DNA of 54,443 bases, from NCBI RefSeq assembly GCF_021403115.1, contig NZ_JAJSSH010000020.1, positions 1-54,443 of the forward strand, read 5' to 3'. The DNA comes from Sphingobium sufflavum (GTDB lineage Bacteria; Pseudomonadota; Alphaproteobacteria; Sphingomonadales; Sphingomonadaceae). Below, piece by piece: positions 8,978-16,783 of the stretch. The first letter of the stretch is position 1. The number at the start of each line of letters is the position of its first letter. The translations under genes were made by a program, and so were the position numbers. The notes under the pieces were generated by a model. That model searched no databases, was not told where the DNA came from, and worked only from the letters and a program-made list of their open reading frames with translations.

Positions 8978-9579
8978 GGTCGTCGGCTCGAAAGGCGCCT
9001 GATGAGCGCCGGACGTTATGGATAGTGCTCCTGCTAAACGCAGCGATCGCCGTCGGATTCTTCGCCACCGGGCTGATCGGTGATTCCAGCGCGCTGATCG
9101 CCAATGGCGTCGACAATCTTTCCGATACGGCCGTTTACGCCTTGAGCCTCATCGCGTTGAGCCGCGGACAGACTTGGAAAACACGAGCGGCGAGCGCATC
9201 GGGCGTGATGCTGCTGATCTTCGCAGGCGGCATTCTCCTCGATGTCGGACGCCGGTATATCCAGGGCAGCGAACCGATCGGACCCACGATGATGGTCATG
9301 TCAGCGGTTGCGGCGGTCGTGAACTATGTCTGCCTGCGGATGCTCCAGCGGCTAGGCCAGAAGGACGTGAACCTTCGCGCCGCCACGACCTTCAGCTTCA
9401 ATGACTTCATCTCCAACGGCGGCATCCTGATCGCAGGGGCATTGGTGTTGTGGCTGGGAACGAATTGGCCCGATCTACTCGTCGGCCTGGCGACCGCGCT
9501 CATCGCGGTCAAGGGCGGCATAGAAATCCTGCGCGATGCTCGTGCAGAAGCAAAAAACAGCGCGGAGAAGATGCGATGA
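8974..9579 (+). CDS. Short cation diffusion facilitator (CDF) family transporter
   Basis: A 201-aa membrane protein of the CDF family, which exports divalent metal ions by proton antiport. Seen are TM1 (IVLLLNAAIAVGFFATGLI), the TM2 metal motif SSALIANGVDNLSDTAVYA (N-x2-D, a variant of DxxxD), TM3-TM4, and the TM5 motif FNDFISNGGILI, the second half of the metal site. It lacks the cytoplasmic C-terminal ferredoxin-like domain of full-length members (about 300 aa). The ATGA overlaps at both ends (8974 and 9576) make it part of the operon. Confidence 0.8.
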   Translation: MRSSARKAPDERRTLWIVLLLNAAIAVGFFATGLIGDSSALIANGVDNLSDTAVYALSLIALSRGQTWKTRAASASGVMLLIFAGGILLDVGRRYIQGSEPIGPTMMVMSAVAAVVNYVCLRMLQRLGQKDVNLRAATTFSFNDFISNGGILIAGALVLWLGTNWPDLLVGLATALIAVKGGIEILRDARAEAKNSAEKMR

Positions 9580-12104
9580 CCGACAAGCTCAAACTCGATA
9601 TCCCCGTCCTGCTGCCGCAGATTCCTGACGCGGCCGATGCTTGCGTTGGCCGGCTTGTCGCGACACTCAAGGCGAAACCCGGCGTCGAACAGGCGCATGT
9701 CCTTCCCGCCGATGGCGAGACCCCCGCAAAGCTGTGCATCCATTTCGACAGCGCGGCATTGCCGATGTCGCGTGTGCGCGAAATGGTGCGCGCAGCCGGC
9801 GCCGAGATTAGCGGACGATACGGTCATGCCAGGTGGCAGGTCGAGGGTATCGGCCACGAGCGCCGCGCGCGCACCATTAGCGAAACCCTGTGCCGGGTGC
9901 CCGGCGTGCTGCAGGCCGACGCCAGCGCCTCGGGCAGCATCCGTGTCGAATATGACAAGGAGCGGGTCGACGAGGCGTTCATCCTCGCGGCGCTCGGCAA
10001 GCTCAAGGTCAGACCGGTACAGCGGACTGGCTCGGAGCACGTCGGACACGATCACAGCGCCAGTGACCATACAGACCACGACCACGGCGACGCCAGTCAT
10101 GGTGAGGGCACTGAGAAACATGGGCCGGGTGACGGCCACGATCACGCGCACGCCAATTTTCTCGGCCCCAATACCGAACTGATCTTTGCGCTCGCGTGTG
10201 GCGCACTGCTGGCGATCGGCTTCGCGGTCGAAAAACTCGTGGCGGGCATGCCCGAATGGCTACCGACCGCCTTCTATGTGGGTGCCTATGGTTTTGGCGG
10301 ATTTTTCACGCTGCGCGAGGCGATCGACAATCTGAAACTCAGGAAATTCGAGATCGACACGCTGATGCTCGTGGCAGCCGCTGGCGCCGCGGCGCTGGGT
10401 GCCTGGGCGGAAGGCGCGCTCCTGCTGTTCCTGTTCAGCCTCGGCCATGCGCTCGAGCATTATGCGATGGGGCGCGCCAAGCGGGCCATCGAAGCGCTCG
10501 CCGAACTCGCACCCGACAAGGCGACGGTGCGCCGCGACGGGCAGACCACGGAGCTTGCCGTCGAGGAGCTGGCAATCGGTGATGTGGTGATCGTGCGCCC
10601 CAACGAGCGCCTGCCTGCCGACGGCTTCGTCATCAAGGGTTCGAGCGCGATCAACCAGGCCCCCGTCACCGGCGAGAGCATCCCGGTGGACAAGGAGCCT
10701 GTGGCCGACGTCGAGGCGGCGCGCGCGAAGCCCGATGGTGTCGAAGCGACGTCCCGGGTGTTCGCCGGTACGATCAACGGCGGCGGCGCGATCGAGATCG
10801 AGGTGACGCGGCGTTCCAACGAGAGCGCGCTCGCCAAGGTTGTGAAGATGGTGAGCGAAGCGGAGACGCAAAAGTCTCCCACGCAGCGCTTCACTGATCG
10901 GTTTGAACGTGTCTTCGTGCCGGCGGTGCTGGCTCTATCGTTCATCCTCCTGTTCGCGTGGGTCGTGATCGACGAGCCATTCCGCGACAGCTTCTATCGG
11001 GCGATGGCGGTGCTGGTCGCCGCCAGCCCCTGTGCGCTCGCCATCGCCACCCCCAGTGCCGTGCTTTCAGGCGTTGCACGCGCGGCACGCGGCGGCGTGC
11101 TGGTGAAGGGCGGTGCTCCGCTCGAAAACCTCGGTTCGTTGAAGGCGATCGCGTTCGACAAGACGGGCACCCTGACGGAAGGCCGCCCCCGCATCACCGA
11201 TGTCGTGCCGGTGGACGGCGCGAGCGAAGAAGATCTGTTGACGCTCGCGGTCGCTGTCGAGGGTTTGAGCGATCACCCCTTGGCGCAGGCGATCGTCAAG
11301 GATGGGCGCGAACGCCTGGGCGGGCGCGACATTCCGACCGCAACCGACCTCAAGAGCCTGACCGGACGCGGTGTCACTGCGACCGTTGGTGGCGAGACGG
11401 TGTGGATCGGGAAGGCCGAGATGTTCGGCGTGGAGGGCATCCCTGCGCTGAATGCGGCCGCTACTGACGCCATCGCGGCCCTGCGCGAAGGGGGGCGCAC
11501 CACTATGGTGGTGCGCAAGGCCGATCGGGACATCGGTGCGATCGGGCTGATGGACACGCCGCGCGAGGCGGCCAAGATCGCGCTCAAACGCCTGCGGGAC
11601 ATGGGTATCACCCGGATGATCATGATCTCGGGCGATCACCAGAAGGTAGCCGACGCCGTCGCCAGGGATGTCGGGCTCGACGAGGCATGGGGCGACCTGA
11701 TGCCGGAGGACAAGGTCGCCGCGATCAAGAAGCTCGCGGGTGAGGACAAGGTCGCGATGGTCGGCGACGGGGTCAATGATGCGCCGGCAATGGCATCGGC
11801 GACCGTTGGCATTGCGATGGGCGCTGCCGGCTCGGATGTGGCGCTGGAGACGGCCGACGTGGCGTTGATGGCCGACGATCTGGCCCATCTGCCGTTCGCG
11901 GTCGGCCTAAGCCGCCACACACGCGGCATCATCCGGCAGAATGTGTTCGTCAGCCTGGGTGTCGTCGCATTGCTTGTGCCAGCAACGATCCTTGGCCTTG
12001 GCATCGGTCCGGCAGTTGCGATGCACGAAGGCTCCACGCTGCTTGTCGTGTTCAATGCGCTGCGGCTGCTCGCCTACCGCGATCCCGCAAAGCAAACCGT
12101 GTGA
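9576..12104 (+). CDS. P1B-4-type heavy-metal ATPase (CzcP-like)
   Basis: An 842-aa ATP-driven metal exporter. The N terminus has two degenerate ferredoxin-like HMA-type modules without CxxC (about residues 1-145), then a His-rich linker with about 11 His (residues 154-193), then the ATPase core. Seen are the TGES actuator motif, the TM motif SPC (S484-C486) instead of CPC, DKTGT (phosphorylated D528), SDHPLA, GDGVNDAPA, and HEGST (H817) in the last helix. SPC plus HEGxT is the P1B-4 signature for Zn, Cd and Co export, as in CzcP of Cupriavidus, rather than CPC-type CadA/ZntA. The ATGA overlap with the CDF gene puts it last in the operon. Confidence 0.88.
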   Translation: MTDKLKLDIPVLLPQIPDAADACVGRLVATLKAKPGVEQAHVLPADGETPAKLCIHFDSAALPMSRVREMVRAAGAEISGRYGHARWQVEGIGHERRARTISETLCRVPGVLQADASASGSIRVEYDKERVDEAFILAALGKLKVRPVQRTGSEHVGHDHSASDHTDHDHGDASHGEGTEKHGPGDGHDHAHANFLGPNTELIFALACGALLAIGFAVEKLVAGMPEWLPTAFYVGAYGFGGFFTLREAIDNLKLRKFEIDTLMLVAAAGAAALGAWAEGALLLFLFSLGHALEHYAMGRAKRAIEALAELAPDKATVRRDGQTTELAVEELAIGDVVIVRPNERLPADGFVIKGSSAINQAPVTGESIPVDKEPVADVEAARAKPDGVEATSRVFAGTINGGGAIEIEVTRRSNESALAKVVKMVSEAETQKSPTQRFTDRFERVFVPAVLALSFILLFAWVVIDEPFRDSFYRAMAVLVAASPCALAIATPSAVLSGVARAARGGVLVKGGAPLENLGSLKAIAFDKTGTLTEGRPRITDVVPVDGASEEDLLTLAVAVEGLSDHPLAQAIVKDGRERLGGRDIPTATDLKSLTGRGVTATVGGETVWIGKAEMFGVEGIPALNAAATDAIAALREGGRTTMVVRKADRDIGAIGLMDTPREAAKIALKRLRDMGITRMIMISGDHQKVADAVARDVGLDEAWGDLMPEDKVAAIKKLAGEDKVAMVGDGVNDAPAMASATVGIAMGAAGSDVALETADVALMADDLAHLPFAVGLSRHTRGIIRQNVFVSLGVVALLVPATILGLGIGPAVAMHEGSTLLVVFNALRLLAYRDPAKQTV

Positions 12105-12260
12105 CAGCAGAGTGCTTCGGTCAACACAACCGTCGGCTTCCGTCAGAACCAGACGCCCACCGAACGAGACGGAACGACTTGCTCTGGTCGGACGCGGACT
12201 CGCTAAATCGGCATCACAGCCGTTACGCTGAGTCAGTCGGTGTCAGAACCGGGAGTCAGA
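12105..12260. other. Intergenic stretch after the metal operon
   Basis: About 155 bases downstream of the ATPase stop. I see no coding frame with start and ribosome binding site and no clear terminator hairpin with a T-tract. Confidence 0.3.
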
Positions 12261-12524
12261 TCAGTTGGAATCAGCATCCAAATCAAAGTGGCAGAGAAGT
12301 GCCTGACGATTTTCATCATCGTTGCTGTATAGCGCCAGCCAGCTGGCAGCATGATCTTCAGAATGCCTGCGCCAAGCCGCATAGGCATCTTCTGGTGACA
12401 CGGTTATGTCGTCGGCCGCGAGAGCACTGACGAGCCGGATCACGTCAGCGTTTACCGATCTCCGCCGGACCTGTTCCGCAGGGTCAGGCTTTAGGCGGGC
12501 GCAAAGTGGTCGCCTCGTGTTCAT
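12261..12524 (-). CDS. Small hypothetical protein
   Basis: An 87-aa minus-strand frame from MNTRRPLCARLK. The body VIRLVSALAADDITVSPEDAYAAWRRHSEDHAASWLALYSNDDENRQALL reads as a helical soluble protein with normal codon use. It carries no recognised domain or signal peptide. No good ribosome binding site is visible before the ATG at 12522-12524, and a TTG nine codons upstream (12551) is an alternative start. It is antiparallel to the metal operon. Confidence 0.5.
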   Translation of the reverse strand: MNTRRPLCARLKPDPAEQVRRRSVNADVIRLVSALAADDITVSPEDAYAAWRRHSEDHAASWLALYSNDDENRQALLCHFDLDADSN

Positions 12525-12668
12525 GACACTGGTATAAATGCTGCGGGACAATAAGTCACGGGCCGGGTCGCGCGATGCCTCCGCTCAGCAGTTCCATTAG
12601 CTTGCAGTCGTGCAGGGCGGCCTAGCTCATCCGCTGGAGTATAATCGCACCAGGCACCCGCAATAGTA

Positions 12669-12773
12669 CGGCTTCGTCGAAAGCCTTAATGGCCGCCTGC
12701 ACGACGAACGCATGATCGAGACGCTCTTCGCATCCCTCCCTTACGCCTGCGCCGTACTGCGAGCCTGACGCCG
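12669..12773 (+). pseudogene. IS3-family transposase remnant (C-terminal DDE region)
   Basis: On the plus strand the frame reads GFVESLNGRLHDERMIETLFASL, which matches the IS3-family OrfB signature around the catalytic Glu (ESFNGRLRDEC..NE..F.SL), with FASL followed by the expected A..A region. It stops at TGA just after AVLRA, before the usual YN..RPHSALG tail. No upstream DDE portion or terminal inverted repeats are seen, so only a scrap of about 100 bases remains. It marks the area between the metal operon and the gin module as accessory DNA. Confidence 0.7.
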
Positions 12774-12991
12774 ACGATAGAGGGATGACATTAGTCCTGT
12801 GCCCTGTAATAAGACACGCATCGCAGCGCACAGGGCTGCGCGGGGCTTGGTAACCCCGACTGTCGATAGGGACTTGGCCAGAAGGTTTCTGGCCGGGTCG
12901 CTGTCGTGCATGTCCAAGGCTCTGCCCAAAGGCGGCAGCGCATTCGGACCCAGTCGCGGATGTTACCAAGGCCCGGCTTGGAGGGCTGGCA

Positions 12992-13270
12992 TTGGCGAGT
13001 GATAGATTACGCATAAGGCTTGGAGGCGGCTATACTCCGCACGAGTTTCTCGATGCCATGGACCGGATCGTTCAGACCCTGGTGGCGAACGGAGTCGGGG
13101 AAATTCGAGGAGCCAACCTTTATCTGCAGCCTTTCCAGGGCAGTCGCCAGTTGTTCTTTCACGATCAGGAGACTGGCGCCCCGTTCCAGATGCTACAATA
13201 TGATGGTCCCCATGAACGGCCATATAAACCGATCACCACACGCCTTCGCCCAATTGTATCCGGCGATTGA
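12992..13270 (+). CDS. Hypothetical protein, start uncertain
   Basis: A 92-aa plus-strand frame beginning at TTG (12992): RLRIRLGGGYTPHEFLDAMDRIVQTLVANGVGEIRGANLYLQPFQ, then GAPFQMLQYDG. The composition looks like a real protein (a regular alpha/beta pattern) rather than a shadow frame. No family recognised and no signal peptide. A clear ribosome binding site is lacking, so the gene may be a 5'-truncated piece of something longer; the next ATG is at 13059. Confidence 0.5.
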   Translation: MASDRLRIRLGGGYTPHEFLDAMDRIVQTLVANGVGEIRGANLYLQPFQGSRQLFFHDQETGAPFQMLQYDGPHERPYKPITTRLRPIVSGD

Positions 13271-13296
13271 GACACCCCCCTTGTCGACACTATGAA

Positions 13297-13623
13297 TTAT
13301 GGCTGGGTTATTACTCTCACGGATCCCTTTATTTCGGAAGACGGGCCGATACAAATTTCAACGTCTTTGCCGCAATCGAGCAATGCACGGAGAAGCATTC
13401 CAATAGAAATTTGCGCAGCATCCCCGGCGATGAGTGCCGACATGCTTGGTTGGATGATATCAATTAGTGCTGAGATTTCAGCTGGGTCCAAATCCTGCGC
13501 CGCAACGCATGCGGCGATGCCGTGAAGGAGCCCGGCTCGTAAATGCAGATCGCCAGCTGTCAGAAAATCTACTGCAGGCGAAGCGCTCCGGCTATCATAA
13601 ACGACGGTTTCGCTTTCAGCCAA
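13297..13623 (-). CDS. HigA-like helix-turn-helix protein
   Basis: A 108-aa protein. The residues LRAGLLHGIAACVAAQDLDPAEISALIDIIQPSMSALIAG and then ISIGMLLRALLDCGKDVEI fit the XRE/HigA2-type helix-turn-helix layout (LxxxLxxxI..Q.W...EAA..L.I.Q...S.L..G....SLDxLxxLL...G..VEI). The HTH is probably at residues 45-70. The start is TTG (13621-13623) with AGAGGA upstream; no ATG is in frame. No HigB or RelE toxin is seen next to it, so it may be an orphan antitoxin or a regulator of the neighbouring gin genes, which run in the same direction. Confidence 0.6.
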   Translation of the reverse strand: MAESETVVYDSRSASPAVDFLTAGDLHLRAGLLHGIAACVAAQDLDPAEISALIDIIQPSMSALIAGDAAQISIGMLLRALLDCGKDVEICIGPSSEIKGSVRVITQP

Positions 13624-13824
13624 TGAACACTATCCTCTCAAAAACGGAGCGAGGCGCCTCTCCTATTTGCCGACTATGGTAGACGAGATTGCGGCCGCCA
13701 CTTGCCATATGGGTCCAATGTGAACCTATGAAACTTCTTAGCAGCATCAGCGCTGCGCGGATGGAGGGCTTCACGGAAGTCCGGGCTAACCCAGCTTCTC
13801 TTTCTGTGCCGGTCGGCATCCCGC
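13624..13824. other. Gap between the HigA-like gene and ginD
   Basis: About 200 bases with no supported gene. It holds the region downstream of the ginD stop; no clear terminator is visible. Confidence 0.3.
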
Positions 13825-14322
13825 TTACTCGGCAGGGTCGCTCGCTTCGGGGAACAGAGAAACCACCTTGTACTGGCTGGCCTTCAGGTTATTTTCCACT
13901 CTCGCCTTCAGCCGCTCGTAGCGGCCCTTGTAGTCGCTGTATGACTTCTCCGCCCTTGCACTTTGAGCGAAATGATAGGCGGCATGGGCTTCGGCCTGCG
14001 ATAACTGTACCCTCAATTCGGCGATCTCCGCGCGAAGCCTTTTGATCACGTCGTCGCGGCTTCTAGGCACAATCCCGCTTGCTTCAGCTTCCATCAGGAC
14101 AAGTTGGCGCACTTCGGGATAGTGGCAGTTCTCCCTCCCAATGAGCCCGCGCGCGCGGCCTGCCTCTTTAGAAACCGTCAGGATATTTATTTTGACAGTC
14201 TTTCCTTTTTTCACCTTTTCGCGAAATTCGGGGTGCTGGGGTCGGCCATTTTTCAGGCGCTCGATTGCATCGAGGAAGTCCTGATTAATCCGATCCGGCG
14301 AATAGGATCTCCTACGCGGCAC
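13825..14322 (-). CDS. ginD: GinD-like small helical protein of the GInt module
   Basis: A 165-aa protein starting MPRRRSYSPDRINQDFLDAIERLKNG. Residues about 45-75 (INILTVSKEAGRARGLIGRENCHYPEVRQLV) have the spacing of a helix-turn-helix. Residues 92-150 form a long coiled coil (IKRLRAEIAELRVQLSQAEAH, YERLKARVENNLK). It resembles the small TnpC-type accessory protein next to the recombinases of Tn554-like elements and the ginD gene of GInts. It overlaps the end of ginC (14312-14322) and is last in the four-gene block. It probably binds DNA at the recombination site or bridges the recombinases, which is inference. Confidence 0.7.
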   Translation of the reverse strand: MPRRRSYSPDRINQDFLDAIERLKNGRPQHPEFREKVKKGKTVKINILTVSKEAGRARGLIGRENCHYPEVRQLVLMEAEASGIVPRSRDDVIKRLRAEIAELRVQLSQAEAHAAYHFAQSARAEKSYSDYKGRYERLKARVENNLKASQYKVVSLFPEASDPAE

Positions 14323-16783
14323 TCAGCGCCCCCTTCACTTCGGCCGTCAGACGGCTTTCAAGTTCGTCCATGTTGCTTCCCAGCTTTCGGCAGACCGCCA
14401 AAGCCTGCTGCGCTTGTGCCTGGGTAAGAGCGAGGGCGCCGTCTACCAGCGGTCCGGTGCGTCCAACTGCCTCGAAAACGCGGAGCTGTGCAGCGTTGTC
14501 GATGTAGCGCGTTTCCCAATAAGGAAGATGTCGTGGGGCAATAGCAAAGCAGGAGCAGCCAGAGCACAGGCTTGGTTGGCGGGTTTCATAATTGGGAGTC
14601 AAGCGGGGCTCCCATCGCGCGACATCGGTCGTACCGCCGGCATCGTGACAAGCCATTTCAGAGGCGCTCAGTGCTCCACAAATCCCGTATGGTTCGAAAA
14701 ACAGCCGGTCGATGCCCGCCTCTTCCACATAGACGAAGGCTTCGAGGTATGCGTCCTCGGTCGACAGCCCTGCAACGCGGGTTCCAAGCTCGGTGACGAT
14801 CTTGAGTTCCAGCTGCTCGCCGTATCTGCCGGCCATCCCGCTGCCCCCACGGGCGATCTCCAGCGATTCTAAGGCGAGGTTTTGGTAGCGGACATCGTTC
14901 AAGTCTCGTTCCAACACAGGATTGCCAGTATAGGCGCCGTCGGTCATGGCGGCAGAAACGTGATGGAAGTTCATCTGTAGCATCGGCATTAGGCGCCGGT
15001 CGATGTTCGATGCGAAGTAGCCAAAGCTTTTCCGGAGCTGATGTGTCTTGATGATTCGTCCATGACTCTCGCGATAGGCGACTAACTCCTTGTCGGCGGT
15101 CTTCCTGACCGCTTCGTCCGGAAGGGTGGTAAGATCAACCCATTCTGCGATGAAGTTCTTCGCTCCGTCTCGCAGTCGATCAACGTTTATGCGACTCGCG
15201 CCTGAGCTGGTCTTGGCGATGCCCCGACGTGACCAAAGAGCGACAAACAGATCGTCGGTATCGACCAGGTCGCGCAAAGGGCCCAGCAGGCGTTCGAGGA
15301 TGACGATCGCCTGGACTGCCGGGGGTAAATCTATCGATCCTTTGGGCCGGTATCCCACCACCCACGGTACTGCGCGGGGCGTCTCTTCGGTCTTTGACAG
15401 GTCGGCGGTGAGGATGAACACCTCGCTCAAACCATCCAGGCTGTCCTGAACCTGGACGGAGCGCGGTCGACCGGTCGCAGGATCGATCCCGGCTTTAATG
15501 CCGCAGATTTCTCCAATCCGCATGCCCGTTGTAGCCTGAATGACTAGATGCGCTGCCGAACAAATCGCCAACAAAAGTTGTCGCACCCGTTGCGTAACGT
15601 TAATCAGAGGCAATGAGCAGCACCCCTGTTCCAATGAGGCTGCGTCGATCATGGCATGCAGAGTTGGGTGCCGACACAATAGCTGCTCGGAGCCTGGATT
15701 AAGACCCAATTCCAGGATGACCTTGCGAAGGTCGACACACTCCCCACCGTTTAGCCGACGTATTGGGAGTGTCGGCCGTTTTTCCGTCTGCATCAGCCAG
15801 TCAGCTCGGCGGCGTTGCAGATAGGTTTGCAGCTTGCGCTCGGCGAAGGTGATCATTGTCGGCTCCCACTCGTCGGGGTCGAGCGGTGCATGCCAGGGTT
15901 GACCATCCACCTCAGCGAACCGGAACGCCTTGGCAGCCGCAAATTGCCGCCGCTCCGCGAGATACTTTCGTAGGTCAAGTCCAACAGCCTCGGCCATGCC
16001 GGAGGCGTAGGCGTCGTCACAGATCTCGGCCAGGGCAATGACGTCTGCGGCGGGCGTCCCCAGCATAGCCATGGCGGTGTTTAAAACCGGGATTGCCACT
16101 TCGTCCGGCAATGGTCGATAGCTCCCGCTGTAAACGGAGGCGATCTTCCTGGCAATCTTGACCACGCTTGTGCGGCTGAACGGCGCGGCGGGCATAGGCG
16201 CAATGCCCGCCCGCTCTAGGGCGAACCGTTGTCGCCATAGGAGGGCGAAGGGTAATAAACGAGAATAGGCTTGAGCTTCGGTCAGGGCGTTCGTGTCAGC
16301 GTCGTCTGCAGCATTGTGCTGCAAATCGTTTTCGTAAGCTTTAACTACATTAGTGTAGATTTCGCGCGGCCAAGCAATCTCTCGCTGTACGAGCCACGTG
16401 GTCCAGTAGCGCAGGCCGCTGGCCAAGGCTCCTAGACTACCTGGTTTTCTCGCCGTAGCGCCGTCGCCGGGCTCGGCAAAGGCGGACCACACGAGCCGGC
16501 GCAGCCAGTCCAACAAATCTGCATGACGGCGATCGAGCAGATTATCGCCACCTTTCAACCCCAAGTCCCAATTAATGGTGCTTTGATTGTCTACCGCACC
16601 GCTAGTTGGGTCGTCGAAAACCCAGCGGTGGTCTCCCCAAAGGCTCTTACTGGAGACGGGTTCTCGCGCGAGGCGGCGGCGATCAGGCCGTACGTGCAGT
16701 GGCGTGTCTGCCGTGACTTCAAGGATGGCAATGGTCGTCCTTGGATAGGTCGATTTTTCTGCGACGGCGGGCATTAGGGTCAC
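14312..16783 (-). CDS. ginC: GinC-like tyrosine recombinase (823 aa)
   Basis: The largest of three adjacent recombinases. A long N-terminal region (about 400 aa) precedes the catalytic domain. The full tyrosine-recombinase set is present: R422 (TTGMRIGEI), K464 (LSKTEET), H581/R584 (THQLRKSF), H607 or H608 (NFHHVSAA) and Y618 (GAYTGN, the probable nucleophile). The C terminus has a Cys-rich stretch (CGALSASEMACHD, CSGCSCF) that may bind zinc. It overlaps ginB by ATGA (16780-16783) and ginD by 11 bases. The length is far above that of ordinary phage integrases (about 350-450 aa). Confidence 0.78.
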   Translation of the reverse strand: MTLMPAVAEKSTYPRTTIAILEVTADTPLHVRPDRRRLAREPVSSKSLWGDHRWVFDDPTSGAVDNQSTINWDLGLKGGDNLLDRRHADLLDWLRRLVWSAFAEPGDGATARKPGSLGALASGLRYWTTWLVQREIAWPREIYTNVVKAYENDLQHNAADDADTNALTEAQAYSRLLPFALLWRQRFALERAGIAPMPAAPFSRTSVVKIARKIASVYSGSYRPLPDEVAIPVLNTAMAMLGTPAADVIALAEICDDAYASGMAEAVGLDLRKYLAERRQFAAAKAFRFAEVDGQPWHAPLDPDEWEPTMITFAERKLQTYLQRRRADWLMQTEKRPTLPIRRLNGGECVDLRKVILELGLNPGSEQLLCRHPTLHAMIDAASLEQGCCSLPLINVTQRVRQLLLAICSAAHLVIQATTGMRIGEICGIKAGIDPATGRPRSVQVQDSLDGLSEVFILTADLSKTEETPRAVPWVVGYRPKGSIDLPPAVQAIVILERLLGPLRDLVDTDDLFVALWSRRGIAKTSSGASRINVDRLRDGAKNFIAEWVDLTTLPDEAVRKTADKELVAYRESHGRIIKTHQLRKSFGYFASNIDRRLMPMLQMNFHHVSAAMTDGAYTGNPVLERDLNDVRYQNLALESLEIARGGSGMAGRYGEQLELKIVTELGTRVAGLSTEDAYLEAFVYVEEAGIDRLFFEPYGICGALSASEMACHDAGGTTDVARWEPRLTPNYETRQPSLCSGCSCFAIAPRHLPYWETRYIDNAAQLRVFEAVGRTGPLVDGALALTQAQAQQALAVCRKLGSNMDELESRLTAEVKGALSAA

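Noticed and set aside
12396..12405. GTTATGTCG, shared with the proposed island end
   Set aside because: A 9-base match without the inverted arm is expected by chance in a window this size.
12622..13014. A minus-strand frame of 130 codons
   Set aside because: Its C-terminal part is the antisense of the IS3 transposase remnant and no ribosome binding site is seen.
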